Positions 37,115 to 47,639 of a stretch of 64,000 bases of DNA are shown here, piece after piece; the first letter of the stretch is position 1; each line of letters opens with the position of its first letter. The stretch covers positions 310,001-374,000 of the forward strand of contig JAKSZP010007890.1 in assembly GCA_022478985.1 (NCBI GenBank). Reading direction: 5' to 3'. This DNA comes from Massospora cicadina (taxonomy: Eukaryota; Entomophthoromycota; Entomophthoromycetes; Entomophthorales; Entomophthoraceae). The position numbers were made by a program, and so were the translations under genes. The notes below the pieces were generated by a model, which saw nothing but the letters and a program-made list of their open reading frames with translations, did not search any database and had not been told where the DNA came from.

Positions 37115-37642
37115 TTTTTAGTACTAGTGGTGCCCAACCCAAAAGGGGGAGCCACTACGCATCTTTATTTGCAAATGGGCCAAACAAAGGGATTATCATA
37201 TATTAAAAAATTTCTAATATAGCCCCTAAGTTATCAGCCTAGGAAGCCATATCAGATGGCGAGGAGGCTTTGGGAAAAATTTTGTCCGGCGCCCGTTTTA
37301 GCTGGTGGACCATGGCGGACAGCATTGGGGTGGGAGCATCAGTGACATGGGGCATAAGGAGGTATAGTTGGGGGTTTTCTTCATTAATGAGGCCAGCAGT
37401 GTCCATCGCCTCACCATATTGAGCAAGTTGATGCTCAGCAAAATTGATGAGAGCCAGCACACAAGTAAATGACTTGATGCGCCGTTGGGTTTGGGGATAA
37501 TTTGGGTCAAAAAGAGAAGTTTTTGCTGCATCAATGCAAGCATGGCTCGCACCAAAAGCAAGCTCCTCAATTTCATAATTTGCATCTTCCTCAAAATTAT
37601 GAGAAAAATTGGGGATAGGAATACCCTCGACAAGGGGCTCCA
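37115..37642 (-). mobile_element. H: 5'-truncated non-LTR element encoding a gag-like C-terminus
   Basis: 528 bp between exact 17-bp copies of TCTGAATGAATACTATT (37098-37114, 37643-37659), inserted in the B element between protease and gag. On the minus strand it enters directly in an ORF, stops at 37239, has about 120 bp of 3' UTR and ends GTTGGGCACCACTAGTACTAAAAAAA. A-tail plus long target duplication indicates target-primed reverse transcription. The terminal ORF is gag-like, not RT. Confidence 0.9.
37239..37642 (-). CDS. H element gag-like protein, C-terminal part
   Basis: 134 codons, open from the truncation point to a TAG. Acidic N-terminal stretch, then FAEHQLAQYGEAMDTAGL, and VTDAPTPMLSAM. 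The last block matches ADAPTPLLSAL of G copy 1 (about 53470) and SPMPLLSAL of G copy 2. No zinc knuckle remains in this part. The apparent ATG start is only the edge of the truncation. The role would be RNA binding or particle assembly by analogy with LINE ORF1 proteins. Confidence 0.65.
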
Positions 37643-37813
37643 TCTGAATGAATACTATTAACTATTCAAGAATACAAGATTCCTTACAAGCTTCGTGTGA
37701 ATCCCAGCCTTCAATTGCAACCTTTTGAATGTGGTTTCTACAAGGTTCTTTCCTTTTAATATACTTTCTAAAATCTGAGTGGGCTTAGAAGCTTGAGTCA
37801 AGTAAGACTGCTC

Positions 37814-37838
37814 TATTTTTTAGTACTATATGGTCCCA
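37814..37838 (-). mobile_element. 25-bp insertion: 3' end of the H-family non-LTR element
   Basis: Between exact 14-bp copies of AAGTAAGACTGCTC (37800-37813, 37839-37852). Minus strand: TGGGACCATATAGTACTAAAAAATA, in two parts the H terminal motif and A-tract. Inserted in B-family gag. Confidence 0.85.
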
Positions 37839-37859
37839 AAGTAAGACTGCTCCAAATCA

Positions 37860-39310
37860 AAATCAGCTTGGTTAGGATTGAGTTAGGCAGGAAAATTACT
37901 TTTCTTAAAGCTCTAATGACAAAAATCCAGACTCAACTCACAAACCAGGTTTACTTTAATGATTCAGTGAGTGTGATGTGCAACCCAATTGATTGATCTC
38001 GAGACCTACTCATTAGGTCTTTTTTCTCTTTCTTTAACTTATAACAGATTTTAGAAATAAGTTCTTACTGACAGTTGTTACACTTGAACTTGGCGGAATT
38101 ATAGTACTTTTTTGCCTGAGGGAGTAATCCTTATCCTTAGGATTATCCTCACAGCTCCAAGTAACATAAATAACTTTTTGTTCAGGGTGGCATTGCTGAT
38201 AGTTCTAATGAATTGAATCCATTTTATATGCAGCTTTAACATCAATTAAAGACTCTTTAATATCCTCTAGTAATTTGATTGGTTTCACAGCTAAGATGAT
38301 ATGCACCAGGAGTTTTTAATGTGATTTAAGAAATTAAGCACAATGATTTTGTGATAACTATATCCAAAGATCCAATCATACAAAGCTGTTAGGACTTATG
38401 TTAGTACTGGTTTGCACAGTCCATAGCTGACTCAGACTTCCCTGTTCTCATAGTGATGAACTCTTGCTTAATGTTTTTAACATCCTATGCAATTCTGGAC
38501 TTAGTAATAAGAATCTAACTTATTTTATGCTCATATGTGGTGAGATAAAAGTGTTTCCACCAAGCACCTCCTGTGCCTCTTTACTCATGCATTGCTGAAC
38601 GTAGTGAGATTTCAGCTTGTCTCTGGCTCCATCCATTCTACCTTATATAATTTAAAAAATCTTGCTTTATCTCCCTTGACAGTAGTAATATATAGTCTTG
38701 AAGTAGCGTTGTAATTGTGATCCTTTTAAAATTTTAATTTAGTCAGACATGTTGTACTCATTGCTGGCGTGTTAGTACTGGTAGTACGTTCTCCCAAAGT
38801 AGGTAACAGTCTGAGGGGTGGAAGAAGTCTCACTTACATATTATCCGGATCTTGTCTCAGTGATCCAACCGGTCATCATGTCTTTCAAGCTTGGTGTAAA
38901 AAGAGTACACTGTACATTTTTCGTCAATCTCTCTCTAGAACATTCACTTTTTCAACTGATACAATGTCAGATCTATAACCTATTTTTTGTTATAGGTGAT
39001 CTGATTTTTTTTCAAGCTTACTTTTTTTGCGCATTAGATGATACTCCATCTTATTATGCAAATTGTACAATCTCAAGATAGCTATCTTCTGGAAGTTCTT
39101 CTCTATGAGTCCCTTTAAGGGTGTTGCCATAGAATTTCTATAATCTCTTGTGGACCCCCATTATTGAGAACAGCTATTAAAGAGCTGTCCGCTTACTTAG
39201 GGATTTTGATTAAAAGGTTGATTCAGTTACAGTAGATTATTTACTTGATCACATGGTGCATCACTAGGAAAATATGGAGAGCCTTAGTCTTAGATACATG
39301 GTGTTATAGT
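37860..39310 (-). pseudogene. B element gag
   Basis: Minus strand. FKCNNC at about 38080 is the first half of a zinc knuckle. 39310-39110 is the gag N-terminal block also present beside B1, B2, B3 and B4 (here read through QVNNLL and NQPFNQNP). Capsid between them is too decayed to delimit. The plus-strand frames at 38769-39081 are antisense shadows. Confidence 0.55.
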
Positions 39311-40574
39311 CTAAACGATTATGTAAAACTGAACAACTTAACAGATAAAATTTGAGTATATAAACTCGCTTGTTAAATTAACTCCTGCTCTTATAATTTT
39401 TGAAGATAGCTTGTCAAGAATTCCTTGATATAGCCAAGTGTTTTACAGTGCTCTCACTGTTCTGAAACTCACAGGTCACAATATAAAATATATAGTCTTT
39501 ATTTTTCTGTTTAATTCCTTTTTTATCAATTGAGTATTTTTTCCAGATGCAAACATTAAAATAAGCTTGGTATTCTTTATAAGGTCACCTTTAAACACTC
39601 CTAATATGAGCTAAAACTAAAACGTTGTGTACTATGTAATAAGATAATATGATATATGATAATATGAGTTATGAAATATGAGGAATTAGAAATGAGATAA
39701 GATGATGAGATGATATTTTACTAGTTGGCCAGGCGCCAGTATTTTATATTGCAATGGCATCTCTTGGGTATACTTATCTAATATATTATTTCAATTATAT
39801 TATTCTAATCCTCTATTAGTCATGGCAAAGGCTTTACTTATTTTCCATAAGCCAATTTGGCATGAAGAGACTTTAATAATAAGCAATTCTGCCTAACAGC
39901 ATGCAAAATCTCTTAATTGGGAAAATTTTGGATGCAACATAGGCGTCAAGAAAACAAATATCTGACCCAAGACCACCCTATTAGATATACATCTTGCAAC
40001 TGACAAACAACAATATATGGAGAAAATAATAAATGAATATGATGTTTATGGTACCCCTAATGAGGACGCCAGTAGGGCTCTCAATGGAAATAGGTACTCT
40101 CTATTTGAGCTGTCCATGTTAAATACATATTTTGCCAATTGCATTAGATCAACTACAGATTCGCCTCAGTGAATTATATTTTAATTGATATACTGATTTA
40201 GATTAGATCAGTGCAACTAATTAATGCTGTAATGCCCACTTTTTGCACCCAAATGAGTCTATAATTGGCATAATCTTTATATTGTGGCGCTGAATTTAAA
40301 ACCATTAATCATTATTGTGCAATCTAAATTTAGACTCCAGGCAGTAACAATATGGTTATATTTAGTGCCTTAAAGACTCATTTTTTAGAACCCAAGTGGA
40401 GTCTTATTAAGGCATCAGGTAAGCGATAAACTTATTTTTTGTGCTTCTTAATCAAAAATTAATTGAGCACGTTATATAACAGAATTACAATTCTTTAAGT
40501 AGTATTGATCAAAATATGCTGACCAAATAGAGCGTCATATAAGGATTCTTATCAGTTAAGGTAAATATTGATGT
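39311..40574. other. AT-rich stretch, nothing recognised
   Basis: Holds an ATGA/GATAATATG-rich low-complexity run at about 39635-39720. No gene or clear repeat. It is inside the B array and probably decayed gag or leader. Confidence 0.4.
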
Positions 40575-41595
40575 TTATTTGAGGTAAGATGGCAGGGGAT
40601 GGATAACAAAAATTGCTAAATAGTATAAAAATAAATAAATAAATGACAAAACAGAATGCCCAAAATGTGAGTTTTAAAAGCTAAAAAAAGAACAAAAATA
40701 CAAACAACCAAGTGAAACTTGGAGATACGCTTATCTGGCTAAGAAAGAAGGGAAGGAGAGATTGATGCTTAACCATAGTGGCATCTTCCTCATCCAAGTG
40801 CAAAGCACAGCTAAGGCGGAGAGCAAGGGCATAGGGGAATTGGCAGTAGACAGTTCAATATTACCTAAGAGCTGAAAATTATAAAAATTACCTGTATGGA
40901 TAAGTCCGCCAATATATATAGCAGAAGCTTCTTCTGCTTAATTGTAGATGTTGGGGATCTTGATAAAAGTGGAAAAAAGTGGTGCATATAATGAATTTAA
41001 AATTCTTTATACTGCAATGCTCTGGATTGCATTAGTGGCTGTTTTATAATATTTAAGAATTTTGCACTTGCCAGAGGGGCTACGGTCAATAGGATAATGG
41101 GAGGAAATATTCCCCTGAAAGCATCACAACTGACTTGGTGACAGCTTTGCGGAGGGTACAGCAGTTGGGCAAGACAATTTCTATAACATTGAGCTAATGC
41201 CACTTCATAATGGAATAGCGTTTGTCTGAGAAAGCATAGAAATGATGAAGAAGAGTTTTACTTGGCGTGAACTTTTTCAAGATGGTGATTCAATGGTTCA
41301 ATGGAGTCACTCAATTTAAAGCCCTTGGCCAATAAGCCATGATAGTCCTAATTGGACTTGATCAGGGCATTGAAAAAGTATGGAGCATGGCTGGAAAATG
41401 GAGGAAGCTTGGAAATGAACCATAGTTAAAACACTTCCTGATTGACTAGGATGGTTGTGGTTCTGGCTAAGGAGATTCTGATTGGCTGATGCAGGAACCG
41501 CTGAAGAAGCAGGTATTGGGGGAGGGGGTAGAATTTGACCCCAGAAAGAAAAATGACATGGGGTCAGTGGCAGGATGGACACTAAAAATTAATTT
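40575..41595 (-). mobile_element. G copy 2: 5'-truncated gag-only non-LTR element
   Basis: Minus strand, about 1 kb. Its 3' UTR matches G copy 1: CATTTTGGGCATTCTGTTTT, a short tandem repeat (here ATTT units, there TTTTAG units), then CCCCTGC and CTTACCTC followed by an AAATAA-like end. Flanks TAAGGTAAATATTGAT (left) and TTAGGCAATTTTGATA (right) could be a decayed target duplication. It broke the B gag region next to LTR B3. Confidence 0.7.
40730..41590 (-). pseudogene. G copy 2 gag-like protein
   Basis: Several frames. ILPPPPIPASSAVPASANQ (about 41545-41485) parallels ILPRPQPKLEAAAAPAATNQ of copy 1; LRKAVTKSVVML (about 41150) parallels LCKAVTKSVAML; SPMPLLSAL (about 40825) parallels APTPLLSAL. 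Order is the same as in copy 1. Many stops and shifts. The RRM-like and zinc-knuckle parts lie beyond the truncation. Confidence 0.7.
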
Positions 41596-41599
41596 AGGC

Positions 41600-41833
41600 A
41601 ATTTTGATATCTGTAGTTTGCTTAAAAGGATTTTATTCAAGCCAATCATTAAAACTTAACACATGGGATTTATTCTTATGGTTCCAAGCATGCCTAACTG
41701 TGTTGAAGCTTTGAGTAAAATCTTTTAATAACAGTTCCTAAGCACATTGGGGGTTGCTCAAACTCTTCTCTTAACATCAAGCTAAGTCTGAGCCTTTGAC
41801 ATTAATTCTTCTATATTTTGCGTTATTTGCACT
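41600..41833 (-). pseudogene. B-family gag N-terminal fragment beside LTR B3
   Basis: Same segment as 15850-16161 and 43980-44270, with the AAGCATG, GTTGAAG and CACAATAAAG-side landmarks in order. The primer binding site here is degraded (GCGTTATTTGCACT in plus orientation). Confidence 0.6.
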
Positions 41834-42663
41834 AAAAAACAACAATAAAGACATATTATGTAAATAAAGTTATTCTATAAAAAGAATTTTAAAAGTATAT
41901 AGTATCTGGGGATTTAAGTGCTTAAACTAGGATATAATTCATAAATAAGTCAATTTCTTCACATAAGAAAATTTTGTATTAGTATCTCAGTTTCATGGTT
42001 GTCAGAGTCCAATTCCCTATTTATCCATGATCTTCCAGGATATCTTATGCAGGTTATAATGAATAGCTCTTGTCTTTTTAAATGCGTAGCTGCAGTTCTG
42101 AGACCAACTGTAACTCCTTTAGCTCCTGTGGCTCCTTTGGCTCTTGTGGCTCTTGCAGCTTACAATTGTACTTCGGGCATCTCAATTAACTTTATTTTAA
42201 AAAAACTGTTGCTTCCTAAGTTTTGATACTATGCTCATTACTTTGGTTTTATAAATGGTTTAAACAATTTAATAAGGATTTCAGTAATTTGGTCGCCATT
42301 GTTGGGATGACTCAAAATTATAAAAAGAGGTTCCTTGGAAGCATCAATTGTGACACCTTGCGCATTCTCTTTTTACCAGTGCTAGTACTAGTGCATCCTC
42401 TGTCAACATTGTGAGCAGCTGATAAATTATTGTAACATTCAGGGGTTATATAAAGGACTTATCTCATAAATTCTAGACTATTTAAAGCCTATGATAGAGC
42501 ATCAGAATCTCATATAATATTTGATTTCTGGTCATCTAGAATAAATTCAATCGTTAATCAAGCAACTATAATAGTAGTACCTATAATAGTACTAATTAAA
42601 TTGGGGTTTTTATGGGTCTTTACATAGACAAAAAATTTACCTATAGTTAAGCCTTTCTCAACA
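41834..42663 (-). repeat. LTR B3
   Basis: About 830 bp, colinear with B2 and with the two parts of B1. Right end CTCAACA. Carries an expanded 9-bp repeat (GCTCCTGTG type) at about 42115-42155, giving a misleading Ala/Pro/Val/Leu frame. Confidence 0.8.
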
Positions 42664-44270
42664 AGCTCAGTCCAGGCGGAGGGGTTGTCCCTCAGAACTT
42701 ACATTACCTTTTTCTTTTAGGTAAGGGTGTAACTTAGAATCACATACTTAAGCTGGGCGTTGTTTTTGTGCTTCTTGGGGAGTTTGTTAATGAAAATAGC
42801 AACTAAGCACTTTGAAGGATGAGGATGTCAGGATTGGCTTTTTGCAACTCTTCATTCAATTCTTTACAAATGGTGTAGTTTACAGCGCTCACTCATCTAT
42901 TCTCAAAGGAGGGGTAACCCTTACAAGCTACCAAATAATGGATGGAATGGTGCGATTTCCAGGAAGCCATAATAGCCTCTACCTCTACCTCATGAGAATA
43001 GTTTTCCATGATAGGTTCAGGAAACGTGGGCATGAAACCTTTGAATGAAAACTAGAGAAAATGGAAGGCATTGTAACTTTTCCAGTGGAGAGGAAGCTTG
43101 AGACTTAAGGCACCATCTCCTAAGTCCTTCAGCACCTCATGAAAACCAGAACTTTTCAAAATATCTTTATGTATGTAACTTTCATGTTCAAGTGGCAGGT
43201 AGCCACATAACGAGGGATCTTTCTCATAAGTTTATGTACTGGGTGGCTCTTTTAGTCAACGAACTTTTGTTATCTTCTATTGCCTTAAACAGGTGTTCCC
43301 ATACATGGTTCTGGGTTCACAGATGTGATTAAGACGTTCTTGTGCTGCTGAAACCGCACAATTGAAGCGAGGATCAATTTAAAAATGGATACACAAAAGG
43401 TTGGCCTCATAAGTGGCGAAACCAATGGAAGTGTGTAGCTTACTTTATGTGAACTGAGCTTGAAAATGATCAGATACACATGTGTCATGGCTGGCTTAGG
43501 CACAGTAGCAGAGGTATTGTTCAAACGCCTAATTTACCCTCTCATTATATTCATTCAACTAAGGGGAATAAGCGGTTACTGTCAGGGTTTGATCTGAAGA
43601 AGGTCAAGGAGAGCATTCCAGAACCTGGTGCTAATTTGGGGTCTACAGTCACTTACTATCTTTCTGTGATTCCAAATATGGAGAACGCATGTGCTACAAT
43701 CATAAGCGAGATTCTTGAGTTTTTGTACTATCTCATGAAATGAAGAGGATGAATTTGGTGAAGCGTTTGATAACCAAAATTATTGCATCATAATCCTTTT
43801 GATGATGATAGTTCTCAATAAAGTCAATGTAAACAGAGTTACAAAGACCCTCAGAATGTTTAAGGTATGTAGGAGGCGTTTCCTTCCAGACCTGTTTGAT
43901 TTGGAGAAGGCGCATAATACAGTTGAAAATACATGAAAGATCTACTTAGATAAGCTTGACTTGTTGTATGATCTTTTGACAAATTCTACAAACTTATTGG
44001 ACCCAGGAAATTATGTTCAAAGTGTCCCGCTTACTCAGGGGTGATGATGAAAGGGGTTGAGCCACTTGCAAAGGTCATTTGTTTGCTCACATGGTGCGCC
44101 ATCAGGATAAATGGATTATCCTGTTCTTACATATGAGGAAATTTTTCTCATGTTTTCAAGCATGTCCAGCCATGTTGAAGTCTTAGAATTGTTTATATAA
44201 ACTGTACTTGAGCACCTGTATTTTCTCACCCTCTTCTGACAACAAGAAGGCTAATTCAAACCTTATGATA
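42664..44270 (-). pseudogene. B-family interior with gag fused to integrase remnant
   Basis: Between LTRs B3 and B4. Minus-strand order: gag N-terminal block (44270-43980), then integrase (from about 43915: VYIDFIENYHHQKDYDAIIL, with the first catalytic Asp, to about 42900). Protease, RT and RNase H are absent, so this is an internally deleted copy. The sequence next to B3 (AGGCGGAGGGGTTG) differs from the purine tract beside B2. Confidence 0.6.
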
Positions 44271-44271
44271 A

Positions 44272-44285
44272 ACTAGTACTAAAAA
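44272..44285 (+). mobile_element. 14-bp insertion: H-family 3' end (candidate)
   Basis: ACTAGTACTAAAAA between AAACCTTATGATAA (44258-44271) and AAACCTTATAATAA (44286-44299), 13 of 14 matching. The other B copies lack these bases at the same point. Very short, so weaker than the 25-51-bp cases. Confidence 0.55.
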
Positions 44286-44301
44286 AAACCTTATAATAAA
44301 A

Positions 44302-45134
44302 AATACTTTATTTGAAATCATTAGAATTATTTAAATATGATTATATTAAGTTATATTATGAAAAAGATGTTAAATTTATTGATATATTAATGTGAAGTAT
44401 ATATTGTATTTAGGGATGTAAGGCATAAATTAGGACTTAATCTTTATCAAATCTAGTTACTAATAACGTGATTGTGCATTTGCTGCTTTATTTAAGGACT
44501 ATCGAAATCCAATTAACTTATCCTCTGGTTTCTTCTGGGTTTCTTTCTTACATATGGAACTCTGGACTGCTTGTGAATTCATGGCTGCTTTTCTGGATGA
44601 CCCCATTTTCCTTATGACCTTGTGGCTCTTTCAGTTTCATAAACCCATTTTTTCATAAAATGATAAAGATTGTAAAATTAATTTTCTTCAAGCTTTAGTT
44701 ATATTTAAATCACTCATTTTTTACAAATGGGAATAAACTTCAAAAATTTTTAGGTAATTCTTCCATCATTGGCATTCTCCAAAAGTATAAAAGAGGTTTC
44801 TCTATAGCGTCATCTGCGTCATCAAAAAACATAGTCAAATGGTCCAGTTTTTTATTTGTATGTCCTCTCACGTCATGATAACCAGCTGTCAAATTATTTT
44901 ATTAATCATGGGATATATGAGCCTCCATCATTAGAAAATTGGGTCCTTCAAGTCTAAAAAAGGGCATCATATTTTTTAATAATCTCTTTGACCACTGTTC
45001 ATGACAGTTATGACTTGATCTTTGTTCTAACAAGCTAATTCATTATTACCACTAATAGATATTAAATGGGTTCTCTTAATGGGATTTTCTAAAGTCAAAT
45101 AATTGACCCTATAGATGATCATTTTTTAAAACTA
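44302..45134 (-). repeat. LTR B4
   Basis: About 833 bp, colinear with B2 (CCTCTCACGTCATG, GATATATGAGCC near 44905). Ends are approximate; the right terminus TGATCATTTTTT has lost the TGTTGA sequence. Confidence 0.7.
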
Positions 45135-46498
45135 CATTCCCTAAGATGAGACCTAGGGAAAGACTTCAAGTTCCGCATGTGGACTCATTTGTAGGTGCTG
45201 TGGGTGGTATCATCTATGATGAAATACTTGGATCCTATTCTCATGACAACAGTCGCAGGTCTCATCTAGGAGGCATATAACTTCTCAGGTTGTCATCTGC
45301 ACATATGGTAGAACATCACTTTCTGTCCTAAATCAAAGATAGCAACATGGGTCTTCAGTCATTCTCTTTAGTAATCCCCCTCAATTACTTCATAATATTG
45401 CTGCTGACATTCAGCTAAATCCTGATTATCCTCCGTCAAATTTTCTTATTATTGTCTAGGGATTATGTTCTTCTTATTACATCCAACACTGGAGCTAACA
45501 AGCTTGGTAATGCAGCATTTCTTCTATATATCACTTTAAATGGAGATAAACCAATAAGCCTGTAGTGGCTCAACCATTATGCAAACATGGTTGGTGGCAA
45601 CAAGATGTCCCATTTTGATCCATGGTTGAGTTCAATAATCTTTAAGATTGATGCAAGGGTTCCATTGAAGCTTTTTACACTTTTTTGGAAGATGGTGTAA
45701 AAAGTGTGGTGGACTACTGTTTGACTCCTAATAAATTCATCAGGTGCTTTACAACATCTGAAATAAACTTCCGTCCATTGTTGGAAAAGATTATCTGAGG
45801 GCATATGTGGCGTGTAATGACAGGTTGTAGGGGAATCTTGCGGTAACTCATGGCAAACGCCTTGACTGAAATCGTTTCTGGTTACTAGATGAAGCAATTT
45901 ATTGCAAGAATTATAGAAATTTAAACTGGATGACTTTGGGAATGGTCCAACAAAGTCTATGGAAACTTTGTGAAGAGGCGCGCTTGGAGAAAGAGCTAAA
46001 ACTCTAACTTTTTTGGGAGAAGCTGTATTGGGAACATTTACTGAAGAGCTCCAGAGCCTTATTGATATCATCCAAAATGGATTTGCATTAAAATCTCTCT
46101 TTAAGATGCTATTATGTCTTCTGTAGCCATCCATGACCTACTAGACAGTGTATTCCATAACTAGCTCCATTTGTTTTCTTGACTTCATATATGAAAGTCA
46201 TTTATCCTGTAATTGTTTTTTAGAAGTCCATCTTGAAATCTGCTGCACTGAAAAAGCTCTTCAGTATCTTCTTCACTGCATCAGTTTTTTTCTTTTCTTT
46301 CCTCTCTGGTTTTTCATTAAGCTTGTAGATCCTATCACTCTCATGGGCTTGCAAATGGAAGATGGGCAATTATGACGCGCCATCACGTTCAGCAACTTCT
46401 CTCCTTCCCAGTGCAGGATCTCAAAATTGTAGCCTTACAACTGAACATCCTATCTTGCCTTTCTTCCAAATGGATCCTTCATTTTATTCACCTATCTC
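45135..46498 (-). pseudogene. B-family integrase remnant cut by the F array
   Basis: A 185-codon minus frame (46134-45577) contains HKVSIDFVGPFPKSS with the first catalytic Asp, then degenerate core sequence. Purine tract ATCTTAGGGAATG next to B4. The upstream half of the element is missing because F1 begins at 46499. Confidence 0.7.
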
Positions 46499-47528
46499 TG
46501 TTAGAATACCAGTGTGCCCATATAGTCTAGCTTAATTGATTATACAATAATTTGCTTTATCTGCGGGGGGTGATTATTTACCAGATGTGTGAGTTATCAT
46601 AATTATGATAACTATTGTTGTTCATAACTCCTAATGGGATATTAACTAATCTATTGGAATTTTGATTCCATAAGACTACCGATGTTCCGTTGGGGAGGCC
46701 CCTGACAATTAAAAATTGTTAGATTAGTAATTTGCTTATTATTAATGTGAAAATCTTATATGATTCACCTGAATTTGTCACTTATCAATCAAGGGTTTAT
46801 TGATTAATTGCTGGGCATTGACGATGCTTTTTGTAGCAACTTGCAAGTTAACCTTTTAAGTAACATGACCTGCTACTAATAGGTAAAAGGTTCCATTATA
46901 TAATCAGGTTGCTAGCCTAATAAGGGTAATCCGCTGGAGTTGATCAAAGGCAGTGGGACATGTTCTTTGATTCAACCCATTAGAGTCATGTTCTACTCAG
47001 CAGCAAAATTTGAATAGACAAATAAAAATATCATTTGGGACGACTCCAGAAGTTAATTCATCGCAATGGCTTGCCACACTTACCGGGGTGCTAACAGAAG
47101 AGTTAAGCCCAGATTCCCCTATTTTTCTTCTTGTTATTCATTAAATAAAGCAGACTTGAAGACTTATAGACTGTTATACAACTTAGGATCTTGATATTTG
47201 GATTAGAGTTGAGGGATATTAATCCTTTGATATATATTACAATCAAGATCTCCATGAGCTTCTGCGTTATGAGAGGAAAAATTCATATACCTTTGCATCT
47301 ATGAACCTACTGATAATAGTTTAAGTTCCTTTAAAAGGATAATTCAAGAATCTTCAAAGATAGAAGGAAGAATTTAGTACCAGTCTAGCATTGCAAACAA
47401 TACTCAATTTGGTTGTGAAGATTTAGATAAGAACTATAGTCTTCATACTATTGTCAAACTATATCTTTATTATCCACAATCTATACAACGCACACATCAG
47501 AACCTATGAAGTAGACAAAAGGTTTACA
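46499..47528 (+). repeat. LTR F1
   Basis: About 1030 bp, TGTTAGAATACC...GGTTTACA, followed by TTTTGTACTCACTACTAGGG, a variant of the C1 primer binding site. Related to E and C LTRs by shared landmarks (CCTGAC/AATATT loops, ACCTGCTA, AGCAGGTTGCTAG). Confidence 0.82.
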
Positions 47529-47639
47529 TTTTGTACTCACTACTAGGGGCAGTTGAGTACTTGGACTTTGAGTTTACTTCTGGTACTCATTACAGGGGTA
47601 GTTGGGGTTTCAAGCCAAAGATTATAGCATAATGTATCA

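Noticed and set aside
38769..38800. Further H-type tail near GTTAGTACTGG (also 42377, 42590, 55158, 58252)
   Set aside because: AGTACTA-like words occur, but without an adjacent A/T tract and without flanking duplications.
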